From Haliotis asinina (lineage: Eukaryota; Mollusca; Gastropoda; Lepetellida; Haliotidae): a stretch of DNA of 64,000 nucleotides. Location: NCBI RefSeq assembly GCF_037392515.1, contig NC_090281.1, positions 53,298,753 through 53,362,752 on the forward strand. Reading direction: 5' to 3'. The notes under the pieces were generated by a model that ran no database searches, was not told the DNA's origin, and worked only from the letters and a program-made list of their open reading frames with translations. This document shows positions 49,050 to 60,798 of the stretch, piece after piece (positions within the stretch are counted from its first letter, which is position 1; every line of letters begins with the position of its first letter). The translations under genes and the position numbers were made by a program.

Positions 49050-49147
49050 GAGTGAGTGGACGCCAGTATGAACTTCACCCATTGCACCCATGCGGGGGAT
49101 CGAACCCGGGTCTTTGGTATGACCACCACCACCACTCCCCCACCCGT
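49050..49147 (-). repeat. tRNA-derived SINE (repeat B), middle and head
   Basis: GAGTGAGTGGACGCCAGTAT, CATGCGGGGGATCGAACCCG (box B), GGTCTTTGGTATGACCACCA. Confidence 0.75.
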
Positions 49148-49261
49148 GCCTCGGAGATGTAACGTTAGGTGACGTTGTTGGTGGTAAAGTATAAGGACGA
49201 CAAAGACCAAAACTACTTGTGCTCAATTCGTAACTGATGGGGACACCAACAGACAATGTTA

Positions 49262-49440
49262 TGACTAAACATACCGAAACACAAGTCTCATTCACCTTAT
49301 CAAACATTGACCTACTTTTCAGTTGATCCGAATTTTCTCGTGTGAATGTGTAAGTTGACACCACAAACGACCCTGGTTAAAATGAATTCCAATTCCTTGT
49401 TTCAAAAGAAAATGATATTTACAAATGAATTGTAATTTTA
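49262..49440. repeat. dispersed repeat C, copy 1
   Basis: CTACTTTTCAGTTGATCCGA, TTCTCGTGTGAATGTG, GAATTCCAATTCCTTGTTTC, TACAAATGAATT. Copies at 59,748 and 60,853. Confidence 0.7.
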
Positions 49441-50615
49441 ATCTTTAATAACACCGTCTTTCTACACTTAGGTTCAGGAAGCATACCTTAACTGTGGAAT
49501 TATAGACTGTCCCTGTTTGATGAGGTCGTAAAATGGCTACCCAACCGCCCTGGACTTAGAGGTGATTCTTCCTTATCAGCAGTGTGTGGGCATTTAGAGA
49601 ACAGTGATCAAGACGAAATGTTGTTAAAACAACATCATCAAACTCTCCTATCTCTATTATGATGGCGATTTAGTTTTGTGTCCTAGATTCAAAATCCCAA
49701 AAGATTTACAATTTCATGAAACCTGACTTCACAATGGCACATTTAAAAATCTCTTTGACAAGGACTGATAATCAACTCCTGTAGCAATATTCTGACTTGG
49801 CAAAATTATCTGCTGTTTCATTACCCTGCAAACCGAGAAGAGCTGGTACCCATACAATATCACATTAGATATATGGAGTTTTCAGAACTGTGTCTGGTTT
49901 CAAAATGTTTTGATATAAGTTATTTATGGACCCATTTACCCAGAGGCCGTGATGACCGCAATGGTTGACAATGAATCGGTAAAATGATTGCTTCATGGTC
50001 ATATTTTCCCAATGCCATAAGTTCTGCTGCACAAACCTGACATGTAATCATGAAGCCTGGACACATATGATATAATGTATTAAGGGATCCAGCAATACGA
50101 TCATGCAAGACTGTCAGGAAACTGTTTTCAAATGTGTAGAACAACATCATGTCGCCATTAACGTATATTGGTATAAAACCATCTTCGTAAGATTCCTTGA
50201 CGGAAGGTTTTAGAACTGCTTGTATTTCTAAACTGCTCTACCAACATGTCAGCATTTTAGTATTCGTGTTACGGTTGCCAAATAACCTCAATACAGAAAG
50301 AAGAAACCTCGTGAAAGCACGTTCCCTTATCTATTTACAGCTGTTGTCGCAAGCTTTGCGATACAAACAATAAACCTGGAAAGCATTAAGGAACACTTTC
50401 GCTTGCTGTGATCCCTTATTTTTTCCCCATAGTTTATTCATGGTGGTGTAAAGCAAGGTGACCAGTTTTCTGTTTCCATATTTCTGGTCAAACCGATGGT
50501 ATCAGTACTGACAGGTTTACAGTGTTCCCAGAAATTATTGAGAAAATCTTTGTTTTTTTCCTAATGATGCTAAGATTGGAAAAAGGGCTTTCACTATGCA
50601 CTAAGCAGACTAAAT

Positions 50616-50675
50616 AAGGGAGACAACTCTTGAAGGCTTAGAAGGCAGCTCATTACGTCAAGAGTTATCTCCCTT
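50616..50675. repeat. subterminal inverted repeat in the Tc1 element
   Basis: Arms AAGGGAGACAACTCTTGA and TCAAGAGTTATCTCCCTT, one mismatch, separated by 24 bases, just before the transposase start. A related structure is seen in the older Tc1 remnant near 7,430-7,486. Confidence 0.7.
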
Positions 50676-50703
50676 GTCTGAGCAGACGGCTTCCTGTGTT
50701 GAC

Positions 50704-51679
50704 ATGGCAGAATTTACAGCAAGAGAGAAAAGAAAGCTCATTCTAGATGATTTTGAAAGGGGTGAGGCTGATGCTAAAGTGTTAGCTTGTAGACATGGTA
50801 TTCCTCTGTCTACAGTATACAGAACTTTGAAGAATATTCAAACAGGAACCGGGATAGAGCACAAAGCAGGGGCAGGTCGGCCTAGGAAATTCAGTGTTGT
50901 GGATCGCCGATGACTTGGGCAGATTGTGAGTAGGGGCAAATTGAAAAGTGTTGAGAACATCAGAAATGAAATGATTAGCAGAGGAAGTCCTCAGGTATGC
51001 AATGAAACAGTTAGGCAGGAATTACAGAGACTTAATTGGGTGAAAAAAACGTGGAATTCCCTCGCCGTTGATGAAAGATGCACAAAAGGAAAAACGTTTA
51101 AACTGGTGTCGGGCTCATGAAAATCAAGATTGGGATAATGTTTTCTTTTCGGATGAAAGTTCTGTTTGGCTTTTCCCTAATTGTGTGAAAATTTGGACCA
51201 AAGATACTGTCAAACCTATCTACCAGCGACCAAAACATAGCCCGAAGTTTCACATGTGGGGTGGCATATCGGCTCGCGGAGTGACGCCATTGTGTGTTTT
51301 CACGGGAAACTTGACAAAATACGTTGACATTCTAAATGGTCACCTTCTTCCGACAGCACAAACATTGTATGAAGATGATTGGATTTTCCAGCATGATAAT
51401 GACCCAAAACACACTGCACGCTATGCAAAACAGTGGTTGTCGGGCGAAAATGTTCAAGTTTTAGACTGGCCCAGTTACAGCCCAGACCTAAACCCAATTG
51501 AGAATGTGTGGGGAGTCATGAAGGACAGAATAAACCAAAAGGGACTGAGAAATATTGAAGATATGAAGGCCGAGGTGGTCCAATATTGGGATACCCTGTC
51601 ACACGATTACCTACAAACTTTGATGGGTAGTGTGCCTGTAGGCGTATTCAGGCATGCATTGCTGAGCGAGGAGGTCTAA
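50704..51679 (+). pseudogene. Tc1 transposase, disabled
   Basis: The reading frame starts at MAEFTAREKRK, is stopped by a TGA at 50911-50913, reopens in the same frame to about 51,070 (ending LNWVKKTW), then continues in another frame from KDAQKEKRLNWCRAHENQDW to the natural end ALLSEEV. One stop and one frameshift separate it from a full-length transposase of roughly 325 residues. All three catalytic acidic positions are present. The few lesions and well-matched TIRs suggest fairly recent activity. Confidence 0.85.
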
Positions 51680-51861
51680 CAAAGTACTAAAACAAGACTG
51701 AGACTGTAAAAGGATGATGTTTTAACATGTTTATGTAAGTAAAACGCCAGAAGTTAATAAACGTAATGAGTTACATGACGCAACATGATTCTCAATAATT
51801 TCTGGGAATACTATATACCGAATAAGGATACACGAGGTCCTGAGGTAATGTGCAGGAGCAA

Positions 51862-52000
51862 GTGAGATGTTTTTAGCGATATCCTAGCATTAATATTAGA
51901 AATGGACACTTAGTGGGTAAGATAAGGAATCGAATCCGGACCTTGAGCGTGGCTCTCTAGAAAGAGGGCACTTTAACCACTCGGCTACCTCACTGGCTTT
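51862..52000 (-). repeat. tRNA-derived SINE (repeat B), diverged
   Basis: Minus strand: GAGGTAGCCGAGTGGTTAAA (box A) and CGGATTCGATTCC (box B). The tail reads AGCAAGTGAGATGTTTTTAG. It abuts the transposon at 52,021. Confidence 0.75.
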
Positions 52001-52020
52001 AGAGTGTGGGAATACATATA

Positions 52021-53519
52021 CTGAGTCAAGAAACTTCACAAAATGTAATTTTAAAAAATAATGAATAATATTTCTCTGATGATACACCTGTGTATCCTGA
52101 ATGGTATCCCTATATTTCGTCTCTAGAAAAATGTTAGAAAAACACACTCAAACCCATCCATTCGTCGTGCAAATGACGTTAGTGCCAAATCAGGTTTTGC
52201 ACGTGCAGTCGATCACGAGATCTTCACATCGAAATTTTCTTCATTTGCACGTGTTTGAATTGGCCACAAGAATTGAAAAAAACCCCACACTTTTAAACCA
52301 CAGTTCTAACGGTACTTTACATGAAATGTCACGATTGTCCAATGTGCAACGTGAACATGCCGTTGGCATGTTGCACGCGGGAAGATCAGGTATTGACATC
52401 GCAAGAGCAATGGGATGCAGCCGTCGCACTGTGCATGACTTGCGAGGTCGTCTACAACAAACTGACACCCCTTCTGATCGCCCACGGTCGGGTCATCCAC
52501 GTGTGCCGTTACGAGCAGAAGACCGTCAAATCATCCTACGTCACCTACGTGACATAATTCTGCCGGCTACACGAACCAGGGCTGAGATGTTCACAGGTCG
52601 ACTGTCCTCACAGACCATTCGAAATCGGTTGTGGGCTGCCAGTCTCCATTCTCGACGTCAATATCGTGAGCCAGTATCGACGCCGTTTCATCAACGTCAG
52701 CGTCTGCTGTGGGCCCAATGTCACCTCCGATGGACCTAGAGAGATTGGAATTGAGTCGTCTTTAACAATGAATCTAGGTTTACCATCAGATTCGCGGACG
52801 GCGGGCATGGAGTCTGGGGGTGACGTCGTGAACGGTATGTGTACAGGAAGTCGACAGATTCGGGGGCGGAAGTTGCATGGTGTGGGGTGCTTTCTGTGGG
52901 AACAACCGTTCCCGACTTCTGGTCATCCGTGGAAACCTCACAGCTGCTGCTTACCGCGACCAGGTGCTCACCCCTGAACTTGTTCCCCCTTTCATGGCGG
53001 CTCATGGCCCAGATCTATAGTTCCAGCATGATAATGCTCGACCGCATACCGTGATGTTGACACGAAATTTCCTTCAAAACGCTGGAATCAACGTCATGGA
53101 CTGGCCATCGAGGTCCCCTGACCTTAATCCAACAGAGCACGTTTGGGATGCACTTTGGAGAAGGCTTCGTGGTCTCAGGAACCAACCTTCAGAATTTGCA
53201 GAAACATAGCGCTGCCTTGCAAGAGCAATGGCTCAGAATACCCAGCAAGCATCAGGCAGGCGATGAGGCAGTGGTGAATGCGCGGTGCCATACACAATAT
53301 TGAGCTGAGATATGTCGAATTTTTATTCTTGTGTCTTGACATTCTGTGTACCCATATTTTGGAACCCAGGTGTAGCCTAATGGAACTGATTGTGGCATTG
53401 TCAGTGCTTCGAGTACATCACACAGATCTCAGCAATGAAATAATATCAATTTAACCATCTTACCATCTCTTGTTCTTTTACAGTGCCCTGAAGAAAGAAT
53501 GTGAAGTTTCTTGACTCAG
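52021..53519 (+). mobile_element. second Tc1-type transposon, another family, broken
   Basis: A 1,499-bp element with terminal inverted repeats CTGAGTCAAGAAACTTCACA, identical at both ends over 20 bases, and TA duplications at 52019-52020 and 53520-53521. It sits just beside a SINE copy. The transposase begins at the ATG at 52326 (MSRLSNVQREHAVGMLHAGR) with paired helix-turn-helix regions, and further on reads QHDNARPHT and SRSPDLNPTEHVWD, again with 34 residues between Asp and Glu. This belongs to a Tc1 lineage clearly different from the neighbour at 50.5 kb. Confidence 0.88.
52326..53290 (+). pseudogene. decayed Tc1 transposase in the second element
   Basis: Open from 52326 to 52739 (138 codons), then interrupted by in-frame stops after HLRWT, after DWN and after GHGVWG, with further frame changes before the QHDNARPH block near 53,030. 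The first catalytic motif reads FNNES where active relatives have SDES, so the first Asp is lost. It is clearly dead and older than the copy at 50.5 kb. Confidence 0.85.
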
Positions 53520-53867
53520 TATATATATGGGGAATATGAGTATGGATACAAGTGTGTGCGAACATATTCGTTCGGGTCGTAGAGGGAAATGGGAACAAAC
53601 AGTCAACATAACCGAGCACGATAAAGGGACACAACTCTGCTGCACTTTAAATCACTGGACCATTCAGGGAGGGAGGGATAGATTCTTCAATCAGCTGCAA
53701 TGAAAACGTATGGCTAAGGTGGTAAACGTTACAGATGGTCAATGTGTGTCCGTTCGTGTGTGCAAACACAACACGATGTAGCCTGAGAATAGTGGTTGAC
53801 AGCATGAACAACGACGTACCCCGTCGATTATAATGACAAACAATATATCCGGAATAGAATTGATCGT

Positions 53868-54050
53868 AATCCGTGCTTGTCGTAAGAGGCGACTAACGGG
53901 CTCGGGTTGTCAAGTTCGCTGAATTGGTTGACACATGTCATCGTATCGCCAGTGCGTAGATCGATACGCATTATACTGATCACTGTCTTGTTCAGATTCG
54001 GTTATCTACAGACCACCGTCATGTAACTGGCATGTTGCGTCAAACATCAA
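53868..54050 (+). repeat. SINE-like repeat A, plus-strand copy
   Basis: GTGCTTGTCGTAAGAGGCGA, CTAACGGGCTCGGGTTGTCA, GGTTGACACATGTCATCGTA, TTCAGATTCGGTTATCTACA. Confidence 0.75.
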
Positions 54051-54139
54051 CCAAACCAAACACAGTCTGTTAGGTCACTCGCTGTAACCATATCTCTCCT
54101 TCTATAGCCATGAGTGGTGCAGTGATGCTACGGTTTTGT

Positions 54140-54360
54140 CTCGGTCAAGTAAAGCGGTGATTGATAACACGAGCAACAAATCGGTTAAGTCGCATATTTT
54201 AACCACATCTGTGTTATCTTTGATCGTGTTTTGTGCCATGGTGACTAAGCCGTTTTTATGTCAGACAAACCAGTGATTATAAGGACATGAGCAACAAATC
54301 AGTAAGGTCGCACATTTTAACCAAATCTGACTAGTACGTCAGGCAAATCAGTAGTTGTCA
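54140..54360. repeat. two tandem diverged units of about 105 bp
   Basis: GTGATTGATAACACGAGCAA / CAAATCGGTTAAGTCGCATA / TTTTAACCACATCTG recurs as GTGATTATAAGGACATGAGC / AACAAATCAGTAAGGTCGCA / CATTTTAACCAAATCTG. Confidence 0.6.
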
Positions 54361-54401
54361 ACGAACCCGCAAACTCCAGCTACACCCCCATCCGTCGGCT
54401 C

Positions 54402-54713
54402 TTGCGAAAAAAGGCGGATTTGGGATACATGTTATTCAGTAGAACCATTACGGGATGTAGAAAATCAGACGACCGTGTACTAATTACATCGACAATGGTT
54501 CTGATATCGATATTGTATCTGTTCATTCCACGGCTCTACTGTCACACGGAGCACGTCATCAATCACGCTAAACAGACACAAGTCAACAAGGACTTCCACA
54601 AAGCTCACACCGATCCCCATAGAGAACACACGGACGTACCGACAGCTTATTGGAGGTCAGATTCCAGCTACCTGGCCAGCCCGTCCCTAATGGTCAGTGG
54701 ATTCAGTTTATGA
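54402..54713 (+). other. unrecognised open frame with one membrane-like segment
   Basis: 103 codons: basic N-terminus, hydrophobic VLISILYLFIPRLY at about 33-46, then a hydrophilic stretch (NKDFHKAHTDPHREHTDVPT). It could be the first exon of a type II membrane protein or chance; no family recognised. Confidence 0.2.
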
Positions 54714-54934
54714 CTCTACGTATTTTCAGTTCACGTCTAAAGGAGCACGTCACTTTCCCATAGTATAATACAAGGTGCTCGACAAGCAATTGACTTGTTG
54801 AAGGTAACGTATGAACTTTTACTTTAATTAATTTGTTAATTAACGTTACTTAAGTTAATTTGTACCATGATCGTTAGCTGTATTACAAACTTTATAACAC
54901 ATTATTCCTTTCTTATCTGTATCTAATATTAGTA

Positions 54935-55110
54935 GCAGCAATCTTAGTAGCAGTAGCAGTAGCAATATTCTTCTTCTTCTTCTTCTTCTTCTTCTCACTC
55001 CTGGTGTTATTGTGGTGGGGATGTAGTATTAGTATTATTACTATTAGTACTATCAGTATTAGTAGTAGTAATAATAGGGACGGTGGCGGCAGCAGCAGCA
55101 GCAGTAGCAG
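54935..55110. repeat. trinucleotide repeat cluster
   Basis: (TTC)n at about 54,968-54,994 flanked by impure AGT/AGC runs, including AGCAGCAGCAGCAGTAGCAG near 55,090. Confidence 0.85.
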
Positions 55111-55404
55111 TAGTTGAAGTTTCGACTGTAAAACAGCTTGATCATACAAAGAAAAGGTGGCGATGGTTACCACTGAATATGTTTATTAGTACTGAAGTAT
55201 TACAGAACAGATAACGTTTACCATTGTATCAAAGGAGTACAAGATTTGCGCAACTTGTGCTACTAGTATTCCTTGATAGGTATCAAAATCATTTATATTG
55301 AATTAACAAAATAAATCGATATAATTCCTTTGTTATTTTAAATCCCCAATCAATTATCGATATTTCCTCTTTCGTGGTAATAACACCACTATATATATAG
55401 TCAG

Positions 55405-55423
55405 TAGTAGTAGTAGTAGTAGT
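55405..55423. repeat. TAG microsatellite
   Basis: (TAG) about six times. Confidence 0.7.
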
Positions 55424-56212
55424 TATAAAGACAACAACATTTATTTCATGCAAGTCACCGAACAGTGCCATGGTATATAACATTAAGGTACGACATAACC
55501 ATTCATGCATTCAGTACTGGTATCACAGCTGCTTTGGAACTGATTGTTCAAGTGTTTCGGTGCTTTTTCAGTTTAATTTGATAAATTTTGTACATGTCTG
55601 GTCTAATCAGATTTCCAGGTAATAATATGAATATTGATACGGGTATTATGGCTTGGTTTCGGCGCCTGTTTACTGTAGCGCTTGATATAATTTTTAATGT
55701 GTAGTCAAATCCAAATTTCATGTGATAATTATTTTGATTGATATTTTGTTCGTTACAATTACTAACAAGTTTATTTTACATATCATGTATCGAGGTGAAA
55801 AAAATACGATCAGTTATTAAATATTATGAACAGGTCATGTGTGGTGATCCCTCATAGAGCGTCAAGTGTTTATGTATCTCTGTATTGTTTCCGTCGTGTT
55901 CTGTGTGAATACAGATATTATCTTTCATCCTAGTGGAAATTATTATAGTGACGTTTGTTGCAATGCATGGACAAGCTAACGCTGTGTTACAATGACAGCG
56001 GCCGCCCACAGAGGAGTCTTTGTAACTGCTGCAATTAGAAGGCGGACACCGTGAAATCCTTGTCTGATCGTACCATGTTTTGAAGGTAAACAAGACCATT
56101 AAGGTATTGTCTACTAGTTGATGTATGTTGCAATATTGTACGATTCTGAGACGTTAACATAATTGTGAAGAACCTTATTGATGGCGGGGGTCACACCTAC
56201 TTATGTGCTCAT

Positions 56213-56263
56213 GCACACACAGACACAGACACACAGACACAGACACAGACACACACGCGTGCG
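56213..56263. repeat. CA/CAGACA microsatellite
   Basis: ACACAGACACAGACACACAG style run. Confidence 0.8.
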
Positions 56264-56399
56264 TAAAAAACGACAACATCCTTTCTCGCATCAGCGGAAA
56301 AGAAAGTATAGAAACTAAAAATATTTGAAACCGTTTCTAGCCTGTGAACAGTTGCCAAACCAGCTTAAGGTCCAAAACACAACTATGTTAGCTTCATCC

Positions 56400-56432
56400 A
56401 AATGAATGAATGAATGAATGAATGAATGAATC
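56400..56432. repeat. AATG microsatellite
   Basis: About seven AATG units; similar impure GAAT runs recur near 57,302-57,345 and 57,378-57,402. Confidence 0.8.
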
Positions 56433-56532
56433 AATCAAGATGTGCAGTGGAAATATACATGTGCAGAGTTGTCTAATTGATGAAACTTAAAAACTAATCA
56501 ACTAAATTTTGAAACTTCCCTTTGGCCTAAAT

Positions 56533-56950
56533 AAGGAACTAAACGTGATAACTATTACAGGTGAGGAAACTGGATGACTTACAAGGAACTAAACGTGATA
56601 ACTATTACAGGTGAGGAAACTGGATGACTTACAAGGTACTAAACGTGATAACTATTACAGGTGAGGAAACTGGATGACTTACAAGGTTACAAGGTACTAA
56701 ACGTGATAACTATTACAGGTGAGGAAACTGGATGACTTACAAGGAACTAAACGTGATAACTATTACAGGTGAGGAAACTGGATGACTTACAAGGAACTAA
56801 ACGTGATAACTATTACAGGTGAGGAAACTGGATGACTTACAAGGTACTAAACGTGATAACTATTACAGGTGAGGAAACTGGATGACTTACAAGGAACTAA
56901 ACGTGATAACTATTACAGGTGAGGAAACTGGATGACTTACAAGAAACTAA
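56533..56950. repeat. 50-bp tandem repeat, eight copies plus a partial
   Basis: Unit AAGGAACTAAACGTGATAAC then TATTACAGGTGAGGAAACTG and GATGACTTAC. Units are almost identical except GGAACT/GGTACT and one 8-base duplication (GGTTACAA), so the array is young. Each unit carries TTACAGGTGAGG, which resembles a splice junction. Confidence 0.9.
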
Positions 56951-56959
56951 GCGCGATTC

Positions 56960-57939
56960 TCCAAAGTGATGAAAGTATGAAGTGTGAAAAACGCTAGATT
57001 CCACTGTCTAACGTCTGACCACTAATACAAGTCCAACAATCTAACGCCGCAATAGCTAATTGAACCTATAAAACTAACAAGGTATAATCGTTCCTTATGC
57101 CTACACGCGAATGGGAGCATATAGCCTCAACGAACGAATGGGGCACAAATGACCAGTGTATCCTTGACCACCCCAAGCTACCTCGCATCTCACGTGCAGT
57201 CACACACATCTCCGGGAGTATTCGTGCTATCACCACCAGTTTGCATCAAGTGCGTTTGGGCGAGCAGTGTTAAGTGAAATCCCCAAAATGCTCTCAGAAC
57301 AGAATGAATGAATGAATTTAATATAATGAATGAATGAATAATTTATTAATTTGAAAAACATTTAATATCATATTCATAAATGAATGAATGACTGAATGAA
57401 AATGATGGATACACGCAACTACGTTCAATTCAAATCAGTAACTAGGATAAGATAGGATAAAATATTTCTTTTACCTCAATACCGTATGTATTACTACTTA
57501 ACCCTACAGCCGGCAGAACTTTACATCAATCGTTGTAATTTTGAAACAAAGAACTGGTTATTCCAATCAATGATTAACTGATTATTGATGGGTCACAGAT
57601 AAAGGTATCATCCCCTCTTGGTTCGCGTGACATGCAAACGTAAATTGTAATGTTTCCTGAAATTAAAAACCAGTTTGTTTAATGAGATAGTTACCACCTT
57701 TGTCTCAGCAATCATCTTCCGATAGACATGCCCCAGTTGTCTAACGAACAGAGAAGTTTGTTAGTCTGTCTGACAGTCTCAGAACCCTATTATTTTCCGT
57801 CACCCAAGCCTTTTCTGCAATGCTAAAGCCATACATGAAGCAAGCAGATTTCTTCCTTAGGGTTCTGAATCTCACTGGGCCTCTTTTTATGTTCAGTCAG
57901 AATTATTTGTTTCTGACTGAAAAAATGTTTTACATGTTC

Positions 57940-57940
<1 letters not shown>
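56960..57940. other. no gene seen
   Basis: AT-rich, impure GAAT runs; short frame at 57,820 reads into the microsatellite. Confidence 0.4.

Positions 57941-57942
<2 letters not shown>

Positions 57943-58032
<90 letters not shown>
57943..58032. repeat. (TA)n(TG)n microsatellite
   Basis: About 22 TA units to 57,986 followed by about 22 TG units. Confidence 0.95.
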
Positions 58033-58035
<3 letters not shown>

Positions 58036-58101
58036 TTGTAAATATTTGCTCATAGATAAGCTTTCCATGCTTCTAGAAACGTCACATGCAAGATTGTTCC
58101 C

Positions 58102-58449
58102 TTGGTGCAAGGCGAGTTGAATTATGAATGTCTGCTCAGATTCCTACGACAAATCCATCAATTCTTGATGACTGATGACTTGATCCAGTTGATGTCGTCA
58201 ATCAAAGAGGTCGCATCCAAATATTATTCCTCCAAATCGTTTTCTCCAAGTCACAATGCTTCACGGGTTTCGCGAGGTGACACAGACGATCAAGAAGGCT
58301 GCCATGTCGCTGTAAGCCTATTTCACAGCATTATGTCTGTAGCTCCTGGTGGAAGCTCTGTGACCTTTATCTCGGTACATCATCAGACCCTCATCCTCTC
58401 CGGGGAGAGACACCAACAATGGCTTGTCAATTTCATGGTATTATCCTGA
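58102..58449 (+). other. unrecognised open frame
   Basis: About 115 codons including CLLRFLRQIHQFLMTDDLIQ and LMSSIKEVASKYYSSKSFSP, with amphipathic spacing but no recognisable domain, just past the TA/TG microsatellite. Coding status open; no clear splice sites assigned. Confidence 0.2.
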
Positions 58450-59747
58450 GTGACGCACGGATCACTCTCTGGAATCTGGGCAATAGTAAGGATGACCTGA
58501 AACCACTTGACAACATGATCTGTGTGTTGGTCCAAAGTATTTCCGTTGAGGGCTCTAAGCAGCAAGACTTTCGCGAGAGAGAGAGTGAGTGGATGGGTTG
58601 AGTGAGTGAGTAAGTGCAGGTCAGTTAACCATACAATGTAGAGGCTTCTAATTTCATAGAATGAACGAGTGTGTCATTCCTAATGTCAGATTTCTGTATT
58701 AAAAAATACAAACCGAGTAGTCATCCACCCCTACCCCATCTCCCACACCCCGTTCTAAGCCTGTAATCAACGGTTTTGTTTGTATTACTTCTACAGTCAT
58801 GATTAAGGTAACGACACCTTTCTGAGCACTGGATTGCATTATCTCAACGTCTTTCTGGCTTCTAGTGTCATGGTGAAGATGAAGACACCTTGTTGAGCAT
58901 GGTGTACCAAGCTCATTTCGCTTTGCGATATTTTAAGTCAATTTTGGACCTTTTCAGACGGAGTTCATTTACATCAGTCTTCGGCTCACTAGCAACCTTT
59001 CGATTTCAACTATACTGGCGAGGCCCCACGTGCTACCATGCCGTTTAAGACTGCTCATGTTAAGTATTCCACGGTGATTTACTCCTCAGGGTGGAGGTTA
59101 ACAGTTATAAGTAGCTATAAGTTATTAACAGTCTTTGTTACGTAATCTGGGTTAACGTTAATAACTCATTAAATACTTAGGTTAGTGTTCTTCCTGATGT
59201 GGTATTGGAATAAGATAAAGTCAACTATTAGAATTGATCTGTTACTATTGCTATTATTATAATCTATTCTTAGATTCATTTATTAATTATCTACAGAATA
59301 TATAGTCCCTATTCCTGTCTGTTAACTTGGCGGTTTAGTCACCATGCCTCGGAATAATACAGTCCTGATTGTTTTTGTATACCAGTAGTATACCTGGCAA
59401 ACATGGAAATAACTATTTAAAGTTGTATGTTTTCGAGGCACCTTCTCCGGTGGAAGACCACTTAGCTGTTACACATGGCCATTGCTCTTTCTGTTTTGTT
59501 CACACTGCAAGTTAGCAATATTCGAGCCTCCACCAACGACCTCTGTACAACCGAACAGGCAAGGCAAACCGATGGGTAATTGCATAACCACCGTACAATA
59601 CGGTGAGAATACGCTGTCAGTCAATCATTTTCAACCACCATCAAACAGGGATCATATTTTTTGTTCCCGACTGTGTACTTTCGTCCAGAATGAGAATAGG
59701 TCTGATCACTTTTTAAATGAAACAAGCGTATGGTCCCAAACCAAATT

Positions 59748-59910
59748 CCGGCAATGAACCTGAAAAGAATATCACATGAGTCTCACTAACCAATTCAGAC
59801 AATAACTCACTTTACAGGCGGTCCGAATGTTCTCGTGTGAAAGTGTGAATGTGTTATATCGAATTCCAATTCCTTGTTTCATACGAAAATGGCATCTACA
59901 AATGAATTTA
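59748..59910. repeat. dispersed repeat C, copy 2
   Basis: GGCAATGAACCTGAAAAGAA, GAGTCTCACTAACCAATTCA, TGTTCTCGTGTGAAAGTGTG, CGAATTCCAATTCCTTGTTT. Confidence 0.75.
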
Positions 59911-60798
59911 TTTTAGCTTTGACTTGGATATACAGGTATAACATATGTTTGCAAAATAAATAAATGGTAAAACAAGATGTGAATTATACATACAATTGCA
60001 GTTTTATTGTAAAGTAAAACCCTGTTTACGAGGACGACATCGTTCTCCGGGTTACAGAGGTTAATGAATCACATTTTTCGATATAAAGGAGTCTGGAATA
60101 AAGGGTGTTCCCTATAAATGTACAAGACACGCGTACGACAATGTTGGCCTAGCCATATTACCTCGTTGTGTACATAGCTGTTTAAAATAATTTTGTAAAA
60201 ATGCGTCATATTGCGTAAAATACACGGTCAAAGAATACTGCCTTGACTAACACCTGTAATAATGTCAGCACGGGGGCACGCTCACGAAGGCCTACGTAGC
60301 GATTATATAAGGGCACCTGAACATTATGTTTGCTCCCAAACAATAGATTGTACACGTTAATAACCCTAGTGTGCGCCGGTAAGGCTTCCAACGATTATCC
60401 ATGATAGTGGACGTGCACTGGTGGGGACGAAAGGTCATATCAACACCGGGAGTTACATAGGTGCATTACTACTTGGAATATTGGCACGTTACAACATCAG
60501 GAATGGATTTCTTGCTGTTATAGTATTTCCAGGATTCTTGGGGTTTGTTATTCTTCCTGTGTACATCCATGCCATGTGATTTTATTAGTATCTGAATCAG
60601 GTTAGTTATTAAGTGTGTTGATATGAATTTCATACCATGTGATATATCTGTTATTGTCATGTCGATTTTCTGGTTGGGTATACCACAATAACCCAGACAG
60701 ACAACAAGTTGCGATGTGCATCTGACTTGAGTGTTTGTGTGAATCTTCAGTGTCTAATATTTCGAACTTTGTGTTTTGCAAAGTCTGACGTGAATCTG

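Larger units (their letters stand above)
48000..50500. other. no gene seen outside repeats
   Basis: Apart from the SINE and repeat C copy, only short unrecognised frames. Confidence 0.4.
50520..51813 (+). mobile_element. Tc1-type DNA transposon with intact TIRs, transposase broken
   Basis: A 1,294-bp element bounded by TA duplications (50518-50519 and 51814-51815). The terminal inverted repeats are about 25 bp and share TTCCCAGAAATTATTGAGAA, with two mismatches in the outer five bases. Inside is a plus-strand transposase of the IS630-Tc1-mariner group: an N-terminal helix-turn-helix (AEFTAREKRKLILDDFERGE), FSDESSVW, QHDNDPKHTA and SYSPDLNPIENVWG. Spacing from the second Asp to the Glu is 34 residues, i.e. 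DD34E as in Tc1. Near its left end is an 18-bp imperfect hairpin (50616-50633 against 50658-50675). Confidence 0.9.
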
